The notes under the pieces were generated by a model. The model saw only the letters and a list, made by a program, of their open reading frames with translations, did not search any database and was not told the origin of the DNA. From Rhodocyclaceae bacterium (GTDB lineage Bacteria > Pseudomonadota > Gammaproteobacteria > Burkholderiales > Rhodocyclaceae), in assembly GCA_020445745.1 (NCBI GenBank), contig JAGRGB010000151.1:1-64000 (forward strand): DNA of 64,000 nucleotides, read 5' to 3'. Position 1 is the stretch's first letter. Each line of letters begins with the position of its first letter. Of this stretch, positions 19,668 to 28,775 are shown one piece after another. Position numbers and translations under genes: made by a program.

Positions 19668-22600
19668 TGAACACCGACCTGCGCAAGTCGAGCGGCAGCC
19701 TGTCGTCCGGCATTGCCGTCGTGGTCGCGCTGCTGCTCGCCCTGGTCATGCTGCTGGTCTTCATCGCGCTGCTCGAGCAGGGCCGCCAGCGCACCATCGA
19801 ACGGATCGAGTTGACCCTCGACGGCAGCCTGATGTCGGCCGAGAATCAGATCCGGCACGATCTCGCGAGAATGCGCGCCGAGGTAAGACTGCTCGCGCAA
19901 CTGCCACCGATCGCGGGCATCGGCCGCGCGATCGCCGGCGGCGGCTACGATGCCGAGGGCCAGTCCTCGCAGCAGTTGTGGCTGTCGCGACTCGCCGACA
20001 TCTTCCGCGCCTATGCCGAATCGGATCCGAACGTCCGCCAGGTGCGACTGATCGGCATCGCCGACGACGGCCGAGAAATCGTCCGTGTCGAACGCCACGG
20101 CGCCTTCGTCAGGCGAGTGCCGGGCGAACAACTGCAGTCCAAGATCCACCGGCCTTACGTCCGTCGCACGATCACCATGCCGCCCGGCCAGATCTTCGTC
20201 AGCGGCATCGAACTCAATCGCGAGCAGGGGCGCCTAGATGTTCCGCACTGGGCGACGATGCGGGTCGCGACGCCGGCGGTGGGTCCCGGCGACACCGTCT
20301 ATGGGGTGGTCGTCATCAACTTCGATGCCGATCGCTTGCTCGCGAACCTGCGCATGCCCGACAACGACTGGGCGACGATCTTCGTCGCCGATGCCAAGGG
20401 CGATTTCGTCGTTCATCCCGACCCGGCCAAGCGCTTCGGCTCCGAATCCGGAGCCCGCCACCGCATCGAGGACGAATTTCCCAATCTGGCCCGCGCCAAG
20501 GCACTGGACACGATGCAGTTGAACAGCAGCGCCGGCCGCCAGCGCTACGTCGCGATGCATGTCCTGAAATTCGATCCGACCGCCTTCGATGGCTCCCTGA
20601 CCCTGTTCGCCAGCGCAGACGAGTCGCGGGTGGTCCAGGAGGCGAGGACCCAGGTCCGCCAGCTGGTGCCGCCGCTGCTGGTGGCCGCCGCTCTGATCCT
20701 GACCCTCATGTTCGCGCTCCTTCGACGCCAGCTTTCGCCACTGCATGTCCTGGTCGCGGCGGCTCGCGACGTCGCCGCCAATGGCGAACATCCGCCGCTG
20801 CCGACGGGCTACGGCGGCGAGATCGGCGAACTGGTGGCCGCCTTCGACGCGATGCGCGGGCGTCTGCAGCGCAAGCAGGAAGATTCGCAGGAGCTCGAAA
20901 ACCGTCTGCGCGAGAGCGAAGCATTCGCCAACGCGATCATCCGCGGATCTCCGAGCGGAATCGTCGTGGTGGGGGACAACGGATTGATCATCCGCAGCAA
21001 CCTCGCCGCCGAACGCATGTTCGGTCATTCGAGCGAACAGATGCACGGCAATCCCGTCGAGATGCTGGTGCCCGACGCGCAGCGCGCCCGTCATGCCACG
21101 CTGCGCAGGACGTTCGATGCCGCCGAGCAGGCGCGGCCGATGGTGCAGCGCTTCGGCAAGCTGCACGGCCAGCGCAGCGATGGCAGCCCCTTTCCGGCCG
21201 AGATCGCGCTGGCGAATCTGCTGATCCACGACCGGCGCTACGTCATCGCGACGATCAACGATGTCACCGAACAGCATCAACGCCAGATGCGCTCGGACAT
21301 GCTGGCATCGATCGTCGAGCATTCCAGCGACTTCATCTTCATCTGCACCCCGTACCTCGAGTGCCTGCACCTGAACCCCACGGCCTGTCGGGTCGTCGGC
21401 CTGGAAGGCGAACCGACCGAGTCCTACCACCTGTCGCACTTCATGGTGGCGCCCGATCGATCGCGACTGGGCGACGAAATCGCACCCTGCGTCGCGGCCA
21501 CCGGCCGCTGGGACGGCGAGGTACGGATGCGGCATGTAGACACCGGGGACCCCTTCGACACCCACTGGCAGATGTTTGCGATCCGGGAAACGGACGGCCA
21601 GACGAAGGCGCTGGCCGTGGTCGCCGTCGCGCTCGCCGATCAACGGGCGCGGGTCGCGGCTGAAGCAGCCAGCGAGGCCAAGTCCAACTTCCTGGCGCAC
21701 ATGAGCCACGAGATGCGCACGCCGCTCAACGCGGTGCTGTCGGTGGGGCATCTGATTTCCCGCACCACCCTCGATCCGGCCCAGCGCCGCCTGATCGGCC
21801 AACTCGAGCGCGCCGGCCGCCATCTGGCGGAAATGATCAGCGACGTCCTCGACCTGTCCAAGATCGAAGCCGGCAAGCTGATCATCACCGCCCATCCTTT
21901 CGCACTGGTCGAACTGCTGCAGGAAATCGCCGGGCTGATGTCGGTGCAGGCCGCCGAAAAGGGCATCGCCCTCGGACTCGACATCGACCCGACGCTGCCC
22001 GAAGAGGTCGTCGGCGATGCCACGCGGATCAACCAGATCCTCGGCAACCTGCTTTCGAACGCGATCAAGTTCACCGAACATGGCCGGGTCGAGCTGAAGG
22101 CACAGGTGCTCGAATTGGACGAGTCGAACGTGCTCATCGAGTTCTCGGTGACCGACACCGGCATCGGCATCGAACAAAAGGACATCCGGCGCTTGTTCAC
22201 GCCCTTCACCCAGGCCGATCTCGGCGCCACCCGGCGCTTCGGCGGCACCGGGCTGGGCCTCGCGATCGTCAAGCGCCTCGCCGGCGCGATGGGCGGCGAG
22301 GTCGGTGTCGACAGTGAACCGGGCGCGGGCAGTCGGTTCTGGTGCCGGCTGATGTTGACGGTCGCCGACCGCGACGACGCCCCCGATTCACAGCGTGCCG
22401 TCGGCGCAGGCCCGACGACGGCAGGTGGCGGCGCGGCCGCGGATCTGCTGGAACCTCAGCTGCCGGGCGTACGGGTACTGGTGGTGGACGACAGCGACAT
22501 CAATCGCGACATCGCCCGCCAGGTTCTGGAGATCGAGGGCGCCGAGGTGCGGCTGGCCGCCAGCGGCTTCGAGGCGCTCGAGCAACTGCGCGGGCATGCG

Positions 22601-23485
22601 CAGCACATCGACGTGATCCTGATGGACGTGCAGATGCCAGGGCTCGACGGCTTCGAGACCACCCAGCGGATTCGCCGCGACCCCGACCTGCAGCACCTGC
22701 CGATCATCGCGCTGACCGCGGCGGCCCTGCCGGTCGAACGGGAAAAGGCTGTCGCGAGCGGCATGCGGGACTTCCTGACGAAGCCGATCGATCCGCCGGT
22801 GATGATCGACGCGATCCGTCATCAGTTGTACGCCGGCTGGGCGCGGCCGGGTGCCGGTGCCCGCCACCGGGAGGCGACCTCCGATCTCCATTGGCCCGAG
22901 ATCGACGGCATCGACGGCGCGGATACCCGTGCGCGGCTGGGCGGCGACAGCGGCCTGCTGCGCACGCTGCTTGCCAGGCTGTTCAGCGACTTCGAGGATC
23001 TTCAGCCAATGCTCGCCCTGCCTGCCGCGGCCGCCCAGCCGCGGGCCTTTGCGGGACGCATGCACAAGCTCAAGGGGATCGCCGCCAACCTCGGTGCCGG
23101 TCGCATACGGCAAGCAGCAGCGGCGCTGGAGTCCGCATTGCGCCAGCAGCAGCCGCGGGCGGTCGACGATCTGGTGTGCGAGGTGTGCCAAGCGCTGGCG
23201 GCGCTGCAGGAGGCTTGCGCCGGATTCCTGGCGTCCGAATCTTCCCCCGCGCCCGGGCGCGATGGACCTCGTCCCGCTGCGGTGCACGAATTGATCGCGC
23301 TGTTGCGCCACCACGACCTGGCCGCAGGCGACGCCTGCCGGGCGCTGGCCGGAATGCTCGCCGGGATCCTCGACGCTGATGAAACTGAACGGCTGCATCG
23401 ACATATCGACGCGCTCGAATTCGACGCGGCGGCGTCGATTCTGGAGGCGAAGGCGATCGAGGACGCCGCGGTCGCGGTGGAGTAG
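19667..23485 (+). CDS. Cache-type hybrid histidine kinase with HAMP, PAS, receiver and Hpt domains
   Basis: The product is 1272 aa. The ATG at 19667 overlaps the previous stop. Order: membrane helix (about 15-37), periplasmic dCache-like sensor (about 45-325, with VPHWATMRVATP and GVVVINFDADRLL), second helix (about 332-350), HAMP linker, two PAS domains (about 415-540 and 545-660), HisKA with MSHEMRTPLNAV, HATPase with LLSNAIKFT, DTGIGI and [10 protein letters not shown], receiver with MDVQMPGLDG (about 935-1050), and an Hpt domain whose histidine lies in MHKLKGIAANLGA (about 1100-1185). About 80 further residues follow without a clear domain. It probably phosphorylates the two receiver proteins encoded just upstream. 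Confidence 0.9.
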   Translation: MNTDLRKSSGSLSSGIAVVVALLLALVMLLVFIALLEQGRQRTIERIELTLDGSLMSAENQIRHDLARMRAEVRLLAQLPPIAGIGRAIAGGGYDAEGQSSQQLWLSRLADIFRAYAESDPNVRQVRLIGIADDGREIVRVERHGAFVRRVPGEQLQSKIHRPYVRRTITMPPGQIFVSGIELNREQGRLDVPHWATMRVATPAVGPGDTVYGVVVINFDADRLLANLRMPDNDWATIFVADAKGDFVVHPDPAKRFGSESGARHRIEDEFPNLARAKALDTMQLNSSAGRQRYVAMHVLKFDPTAFDGSLTLFASADESRVVQEARTQVRQLVPPLLVAAALILTLMFALLRRQLSPLHVLVAAARDVAANGEHPPLPTGYGGEIGELVAAFDAMRGRLQRKQEDSQELENRLRESEAFANAIIRGSPSGIVVVGDNGLIIRSNLAAERMFGHSSEQMHGNPVEMLVPDAQRARHATLRRTFDAAEQARPMVQRFGKLHGQRSDGSPFPAEIALANLLIHDRRYVIATINDVTEQHQRQMRSDMLASIVEHSSDFIFICTPYLECLHLNPTACRVVGLEGEPTESYHLSHFMVAPDRSRLGDEIAPCVAATGRWDGEVRMRHVDTGDPFDTHWQMFAIRETDGQTKALAVVAVALADQRARVAAEAASEAKSNFLAHMSHEMRTPLNAVLSVGHLISRTTLDPAQRRLIGQLERAGRHLAEMISDVLDLSKIEAGKLIITAHPFALVELLQEIAGLMSVQAAEKGIALGLDIDPTLPEEVVGDATRINQILGNLLSNAIKFTEHGRVELKAQVLELDESNVLIEFSVTDTGIGIEQKDIRRLFTPFTQADLGATRRFGGTGLGLAIVKRLAGAMGGEVGVDSEPGAGSRFWCRLMLTVADRDDAPDSQRAVGAGPTTAGGGAAADLLEPQLPGVRVLVVDDSDINRDIARQVLEIEGAEVRLAASGFEALEQLRGHAQHIDVILMDVQMPGLDGFETTQRIRRDPDLQHLPIIALTAAALPVEREKAVASGMRDFLTKPIDPPVMIDAIRHQLYAGWARPGAGARHREATSDLHWPEIDGIDGADTRARLGGDSGLLRTLLARLFSDFEDLQPMLALPAAAAQPRAFAGRMHKLKGIAANLGAGRIRQAAAALESALRQQQPRAVDDLVCEVCQALAALQEACAGFLASESSPAPGRDGPRPAAVHELIALLRHHDLAAGDACRALAGMLAGILDADETERLHRHIDALEFDAAASILEAKAIEDAAVAVE

Positions 23486-23708
23486 CCTGCAAGCCTGTCC
23501 TGATCGGCAACGACGACGCCGATCGATCGAAGGGTGACCGAAATCCAGGATTTTCGCGCCGGCAAGCGTCGCTGATCGCCTCGACTCGCCGCTACCGGCC
23601 GGCTCGCTTCACGCCGCGCCTGCGTCCCCCGCTCGCCTGCCGAGACTTGCGGATTGCCGCCGGTCGCGCGACGATGCGCCCTCGACCGGACAAGCGGAGG
23701 TACAACGG

Positions 23709-24449
23709 ATGATCGTGCTGTTCACCGATTTCGGCGCCAACGACATCTACACTGCACAGGTCCAGGGACGATTGCACGCGATCGCCCCCCAGCACCCGGT
23801 GATCGTCACCGCCCTGCACAGCGTCCCCGACTACGAACCGCGCTCCGCAGCCCACCTGCTGGCCGCCCTGCACCGGCAGTTCGCCAGCGACACGGTGTTC
23901 CTGGCGGTGGTCGATCCGGGCGTCGGCAGCGACCGGGCGGCGGTCGTGATCCAGGCCGACGGCCAGTGGTTCGTCGGGCCCGACAACGGCCTGCTGTCGG
24001 TAATCGCGGCCCGCGCCGAGCGCGCCGCGTTCTGGCGCATCCGCGTGCCCGATCACGGCATCTCGGCTTCCTTCCACGGACGCGACCTGTTCGCGCCGAT
24101 CGCCGCCCAGATCGCCACCGGCGTACTCTCGCCGAGCGTCCTCGAAAGTGTCGAGCGGCTCGATGTGGACCTCGGTGCCGGCGATCTCGCCGAAGTGATC
24201 TTCATCGACCATTTCGGCAATGCCTTCACCGGACTGCGGGCCAGCGGACTGTCCCATGACAGCGGAATCGACGTCGCCGGCCGGCGGGTCGCCTGGGCAC
24301 GCGTGTTCTCCGAAATGGAGCGCGGCCAACCGTGCTGGTATGAAAACAGCCTGGGGCTGGTGGAGATCGCAGTCAATTGCGGTCGCGCCAGCGACGAGCT
24401 CGGGCTGGCCCCGGGCCACGCGATCCGCCTGATCGACGGCCAGCGCTGA
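23709..24449 (+). CDS. SAM hydroxide adenosyltransferase (DUF62 family)
   Basis: The product is 246 aa, with GGAGG eight bases before the ATG. The opening MIVLFTDFGANDIYTAQVQG, the VVDPGVGSDRAAVV and WFVGPDNGLLS blocks and FIDHFGNAFTG are diagnostic of the family that hydrolyses S-adenosylmethionine to adenosine and methionine. Its paralogues are the SAM halogenases (fluorinase, chlorinase). The 21-24-residue loop specific to fluorinases is not evident. It is 18 bp upstream of eutB on the same strand, so it probably shares that operon. The purpose of this coupling is not known. Confidence 0.9.
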   Translation: MIVLFTDFGANDIYTAQVQGRLHAIAPQHPVIVTALHSVPDYEPRSAAHLLAALHRQFASDTVFLAVVDPGVGSDRAAVVIQADGQWFVGPDNGLLSVIAARAERAAFWRIRVPDHGISASFHGRDLFAPIAAQIATGVLSPSVLESVERLDVDLGAGDLAEVIFIDHFGNAFTGLRASGLSHDSGIDVAGRRVAWARVFSEMERGQPCWYENSLGLVEIAVNCGRASDELGLAPGHAIRLIDGQR

Positions 24450-24467
24450 CCGCACGGCCACGGACCG

Positions 24468-25862
24468 ATGGCCTTTCACCACGCCGTCGGCGGGTCGCGC
24501 TACCGCTTCGACGACCTGCGCAGCCTGCTCGCCAAGGCGTCGCCGCCACGTTCCGGCGACGTGCTGGCCGGGCTCGCCGCCGCGAGCGAGGAAGAGCGGG
24601 TCGCGGCGCGTTTTGCCCTGGCCGACCTGCCCCTCAGGCACTTGCTCGCCGAGGCCGTCGTACCTTACGAGATCGACGAGATCACGCGTCTGATCATCGA
24701 CCGCCACGATGCCGAGGCGTTTGCCGAGATCGACCACCTGACGGTCGGCGAATTCCGCGAATGGCTGCTCGCGGACGACACCGATGGCGAACGCCTCGCC
24801 CGGATCACGGCTGGCATCACACCGGAGATGGTCGCCGCGGTATCGAAGCTGATGCGCAACCAGGATCTCGTGCTGGTGGCTTCGAAGCGCCGCGTCGTCA
24901 CCCGCTTTCGCAACACCCTCGGGCTGGCCGGACACCTTTCGGTGCGGCTGCAGCCCAACCACCCCACCGACGATCCGCAGGGCGTGGCCGCGGCGATCCT
25001 GGACGGCCTGATGTACGGCTGCGGCGACGCCGTCATCGGCATCAATCCGGCGGGTGACGGCCTCGCGGCGATCATCGACCTGCTGCGGCTGACCGACGAC
25101 ATCCGCAGCCGCTTCGAGATCCCGACCCAGACCTGTGTCCTCACCCACGTGACCAACACCCTGCGCGCGATCGACGCCGGCGCCCCGGTGGACCTGGTGT
25201 TCCAGTCGATCGGCGGTACCGAAGCCACCAACAAGAGCTTCGGCGTGGACCTCGCGATCCTCGCCGAGGCGCGCGCGGCGGCACAGACGCTCGGCCGCGG
25301 CAGCGTCGGCGACAACCTGATGTACTTCGAGACCGGCCAGGGCAGCGCGCTGTCGGCGGGCGGCCATCATGGCGTCGACCAGCAGACGCTGGAAGCCCGA
25401 GCCTACGCGGTGGCTCGCCGCTTCGATCCACTTCTGGTCAACACCGTGGTCGGATTCATCGGCCCGGAATACCTCTACGACGGACGCGAAATCGTCCGTG
25501 CCGGCCTGGAGGATCACTTCTGCGGCAAGCTGCTGGGCCTGCCGATGGGCTGCGACGTGTGCTACACGAACCACGCCGAGGCCGACCAGAACGACATGGA
25601 CAACCTGCTGACGCTGCTCGCGGCAGCCGGCGTCAATTTCGTCATGGGTGTTCCCGGGGCGGACGACATCATGCTCAATTACCAGAGCACGTCGTTCCAC
25701 GACGCGCTCTACCTGCGTCGACTGCTCGGGCTGCGCCGGGCACCGGAATTCGAGAGCTGGCTCGAGCGCATCGGCATTGCCGACGCGGTCGGCTGCCTGC
25801 TGCCGCCGGCGCCACGGCACCCGCTGCTGGAGATCGCCGGCGACCAGGAGCAGGCCCGGTGA
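24468..25862 (+). CDS. eutB: Ethanolamine ammonia-lyase large subunit EutB
   Basis: The product is 464 aa, close to the usual 453. It forms the TIM-barrel catalytic subunit of the adenosylcobalamin-dependent enzyme that converts ethanolamine to acetaldehyde and ammonia. Family blocks are visible throughout: ADLPLRHLLAEAVVPYE, LQPNHPTDDPQGVAAAI, VIGINPAGDG, CVLTHVTNTLRAI, YFETGQGSALSAGGHHGVDQ and GVPGADDIMLNYQSTSFHD. It overlaps eutC by four bases (GTGA). No reactivase (eutA), regulator (eutR), ethanolamine permease or microcompartment gene is nearby, so this is the short, non-metabolosome type of eut locus. Confidence 0.96.
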   Translation: MAFHHAVGGSRYRFDDLRSLLAKASPPRSGDVLAGLAAASEEERVAARFALADLPLRHLLAEAVVPYEIDEITRLIIDRHDAEAFAEIDHLTVGEFREWLLADDTDGERLARITAGITPEMVAAVSKLMRNQDLVLVASKRRVVTRFRNTLGLAGHLSVRLQPNHPTDDPQGVAAAILDGLMYGCGDAVIGINPAGDGLAAIIDLLRLTDDIRSRFEIPTQTCVLTHVTNTLRAIDAGAPVDLVFQSIGGTEATNKSFGVDLAILAEARAAAQTLGRGSVGDNLMYFETGQGSALSAGGHHGVDQQTLEARAYAVARRFDPLLVNTVVGFIGPEYLYDGREIVRAGLEDHFCGKLLGLPMGCDVCYTNHAEADQNDMDNLLTLLAAAGVNFVMGVPGADDIMLNYQSTSFHDALYLRRLLGLRRAPEFESWLERIGIADAVGCLLPPAPRHPLLEIAGDQEQAR

Positions 25863-26617
25863 GCAAGGGCGTCGCGCGCGACCCCTGGCACCGCCTGCGG
25901 GACCTGACCGCGGCCCGCATCGCAATCGGCCGTGCCGGCGGCAGCCTGCCGACCCGCGAGCTGTTGTCGTTCTCGCTCGATCACGCGCGCGCCCGCGATG
26001 CCGTCCATCACGCCCTCGACCAGCGCTCCGTGCAGGATGCGCTGGCTCGGCGCGGGCTGCCGTGGCTGGCCGCGCATTCGGCGGCGGCCAGCCGTGCCGA
26101 CTATCTGCGGCGCCCCGATCTCGGCCGCCGGCTCGACGACGGCAGCCGCGCCCGCCTGCTGGCGGCTGCCGATCCGGGCGGCTGCGACCTGGCGCTGGTG
26201 CTCGCCGACGGATTGTCGGCGATCGCCGTCGAGCGCCACGCGCCGGCGCTGCTCGACGCCTTGTTGCCACTGCTCGAAGACTGGCGGCTGGCGCCGGTCG
26301 TGATTGCCGAGCAGGCGCGAGTGGCCCTCGGCGACGACATCGGGGCAGCCTTGCGGGCGTGCCAGGTGGTGATGCTGATCGGCGAGCGCCCGGGCCTCAG
26401 CTCACCCGACAGCCTGGGCATCTACCTGACCCACGATCCGCAGCCCGGCCGCAGCGATGCCGATCGCAACTGCATCTCCAATGTGCGTCCGCAAGGCCTG
26501 GCGCCCGAGATCGCGGCGCGACGGCTGAACCACCTGATGCGCGGCGCCCGCGCCCTCGGCGCCAGCGGCATCGCGCTGAAGGACGATTTCGCCGGCGACG
26601 CCCGCAGCCTCGGCTAG
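25859..26617 (+). CDS. eutC: Ethanolamine ammonia-lyase small subunit EutC
   Basis: The product is 252 aa, starting at a GTG that overlaps the eutB stop. The N-terminal ARIAIGRAGGSLPTRELLSFSLDHARARDAVH, the VLADGLSAIAVERHA block and the C-terminal GERPGLSSPDSLGIYLTHDP with ISNVRPQGLAPEIAA are typical. EutC supplies part of the cobalamin-binding surface of the EutBC complex. The gene is convergent with the next one, with a 21-bp gap. Confidence 0.96.
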   Translation: MSKGVARDPWHRLRDLTAARIAIGRAGGSLPTRELLSFSLDHARARDAVHHALDQRSVQDALARRGLPWLAAHSAAASRADYLRRPDLGRRLDDGSRARLLAAADPGGCDLALVLADGLSAIAVERHAPALLDALLPLLEDWRLAPVVIAEQARVALGDDIGAALRACQVVMLIGERPGLSSPDSLGIYLTHDPQPGRSDADRNCISNVRPQGLAPEIAARRLNHLMRGARALGASGIALKDDFAGDARSLG

Positions 26618-26638
26618 CGTACCGCCCTGGCCGGAATG

Positions 26639-27355
26639 TCAGAAGCGCTCCACCCAGGGTCTCAGGTCGAGTTCCTGGGTCCATGCGCTCCTCGGCTGCA
26701 TGGCCAGCTGATAGTAGGCTTCGGCGACCTCGTCGGGATCGAGCAATCGGGCGCCGTCGTCGTTTCCCTGCTCCACCACTGCCGGTGCGCGAATCCGACC
26801 GTCGATCACCACGTGGGCGACATGGATGCCTTGCGGGCCGAGCTCGCGGGCCATGCTCTGGGCGAGCGCCCGCAGCCCGAACTTGCCGACCGCCAGGTTG
26901 TGGAACTGTGCGCCGCCCCGCAGGCTCGCGGTCGCACCGGTGAACAGGATCACGCCGCCTTCGCCACGCTGGAGCATGCTGCGCGCCGCCTCGCGACCGA
27001 CCAGGAAGCCGCCCAGGCAACCGGTGCGCCAGCAGTGTTCGAACTCGCCGGCGGTTGTGTCGAGCAGCGATCGCTGGACGAAGGCGCCGGCGTTGTAGAC
27101 CACCACGTCGGGCGGGCCGAAACGCTCTTCGGACCATTCGAACAAGGCCTGCACCGAAGTCTCGTCGCAGGCGTCGCAGGCGCGACTGCAGACACCGTGG
27201 CCGATGCCGCTGAATTCAGCCGCGAGCGTGTCGATGCGGGCCGGATGGCGGCATGCCATCACCACGTTCATCGACGCCCGGGCAAACCGGTGTGCCAGCG
27301 ATGCGCCGAGGCCGGGGCCGGCTCCGACGACGATGGCCAGACGCTTCTCATCCAT
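26639..27355 (-). CDS. Short-chain dehydrogenase-like protein lacking the catalytic tyrosine
   Basis: The product is 238 aa, with GGAG and AAGG upstream of the ATG at 27355. The Rossmann glycine motif (VVGAGPGLGASLAHRFA), NAG-type block (VVYNAGAF) and FTGATAS strand mark it as a short-chain dehydrogenase/reductase. The active-site lysine is kept (AVGKFGLRALAQSMARELG) but the tyrosine four residues before it is replaced by leucine. The closing GIHVAHVVIDGRI block is found in a subgroup that typically also lacks this tyrosine. It may be a non-classical reductase or a pseudoenzyme. It is divergent from nothing and stands alone. Confidence 0.8.
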   Translation of the reverse strand: MDEKRLAIVVGAGPGLGASLAHRFARASMNVVMACRHPARIDTLAAEFSGIGHGVCSRACDACDETSVQALFEWSEERFGPPDVVVYNAGAFVQRSLLDTTAGEFEHCWRTGCLGGFLVGREAARSMLQRGEGGVILFTGATASLRGGAQFHNLAVGKFGLRALAQSMARELGPQGIHVAHVVIDGRIRAPAVVEQGNDDGARLLDPDEVAEAYYQLAMQPRSAWTQELDLRPWVERF

Positions 27356-27521
27356 AGCCTTGCTCCACCAATCGGATGGGGACCATGCGCAAAGCGGCAG
27401 CGCCGCTCTGCCGCTTCATTCTAGCCCGGAAAGGGCGCCGCACCGGCGGCCAAATCTCCTGGGAGTCCGCACGATCCGCCGCCGTGCTTCGCGGGCACGA
27501 CGGGCGTCCCGGACCCAGGCG

Positions 27522-28775
27522 TCAGCGCTTGCGGGCCTCCGGCCCGTAGCGGCGCCAATAGTGGCTGAAGGACGGGCTCAGGGACGGTGGATCCGGCAGC
27601 CAGCGTGGCGGCTCGCGCAGTTCCGTGGCGAGCGACAGCAGCAGTTCCCGGTATTCCGGGTACATCGTCCGTTCGGCGATGACGCGCCGCCTGCCCAGCA
27701 ACGACACCAGCATCGACGCGTCGCCGACGAACAGCCGATCGCATACCTTGCGCAGCCTCGGCAGCACGAAGTGCCAGCGCTGGGACGACCAGCGGAAGCG
27801 GCGATGAAACGGCAGGTGGACCACGCCGAGCACGATCGCACCGTCCGGGCGACGGGCCGGCGGCCGCATGTGCCACGGGTGGACCAGCATCACCGTGCGC
27901 CCCGGCGCGAGCGTCGGCAACAGGCCGTCGACGCCCTCCAGCAGGGCCGGAGGCGGACAGGCCAGGGCCGGGGGCGGAGCCACCGGGTCGCCCGCGCGGC
28001 AACCGCACAGAATGCGGCCCGAGCTGCGCGCCAGCGCGTCGAGCGTGGCGTGGTCGGCATCCAGCGCACTGCCGGCACACTGCCATTCGGCGGGCGCGAA
28101 GCGGGCGACGCTCTCGGCATTGAACAGATAGGGCTTGCGACCGAAGGTGGCGGCCACCCACTGCCAGGAAAGATGGTTGGAGGCGAGATCGCCGTCGAGC
28201 AGATACGCGTACATCCAGTCCGCCCCCACCCGCCAATCGACCTTGGCGTAATGGACGAGGAAGCTGGCCAGCCACATGCGCGCATGGTTGTGCAGGTACC
28301 CGCTGCGATACAGCGTACGCACCGCCTGGTCGATCGGCGCCAGGCCGGTGCGCGCCTCGAGCACGGCCGGCGGCAGTTCGCGGCCATAGCGAACGCCCGG
28401 GAGCCCTGGATGGATGTCCGCCAGGATGCCCTCGCCGAGGCGCGCCCAGACGTGCTGGAAATACTCGCGCCAGCCAAATTCGTAGGCGAGCTTGTGGTGC
28501 GCCCGCAGCCCGCGATAGCGGGCAAGCCACGCCACCACCTGCGCCACCGGCGCGAAGCCGTGCGCGATCCACGGCGACAGCCCGGTCACCGCGCCGTCCA
28601 GATGGTTGCGGGTGCGCGCATAGCTCGCGACTTCGATGGCCTTCAGCCGCGCCGCGAACAGGGACTCCTCGCGCCACGCGTCCGGCAGCAGCTCGACCGC
28701 TGCCGCGGCCGGCTCCGGCAACTCCAGTGGCACTGCCTGCCGTCCCGTCACTTCCGCCCCCTCGCAACCGCCCAT
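27522..28775 (-). CDS. Photolyase/cryptochrome-like FAD-binding protein, apparently permuted
   Basis: The product is 417 aa, with GGAGG eight bases before the ATG. Residues about 30-245 form the helical FAD-binding domain of the photolyase family: RLSPWIAHGF-type block (TGLSPWIAHGFAP), FGWREYFQHVW, RSGYLHNHARMWLASFL and GDLASNHLSWQWVAATFG. The usual N-terminal alpha/beta antenna domain is absent. Instead about 150 residues follow (from LAPGRTVMLVHPWHMRP through IVLGVVHLPFHRRFRWSSQR) that resemble that antenna domain moved to the C terminus. Light-driven DNA repair or light sensing is possible; neither is shown. A short convergent SDR-like gene lies downstream. Confidence 0.75.
   Translation of the reverse strand: MGGCEGAEVTGRQAVPLELPEPAAAAVELLPDAWREESLFAARLKAIEVASYARTRNHLDGAVTGLSPWIAHGFAPVAQVVAWLARYRGLRAHHKLAYEFGWREYFQHVWARLGEGILADIHPGLPGVRYGRELPPAVLEARTGLAPIDQAVRTLYRSGYLHNHARMWLASFLVHYAKVDWRVGADWMYAYLLDGDLASNHLSWQWVAATFGRKPYLFNAESVARFAPAEWQCAGSALDADHATLDALARSSGRILCGCRAGDPVAPPPALACPPPALLEGVDGLLPTLAPGRTVMLVHPWHMRPPARRPDGAIVLGVVHLPFHRRFRWSSQRWHFVLPRLRKVCDRLFVGDASMLVSLLGRRRVIAERTMYPEYRELLLSLATELREPPRWLPDPPSLSPSFSHYWRRYGPEARKR

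Noticed and set aside
23709..24449. Fluorinase or chlorinase identity for the DUF62 protein
   Set aside because: The extra loop of halogenases is not evident; the sequence fits the ordinary SAM hydrolases.
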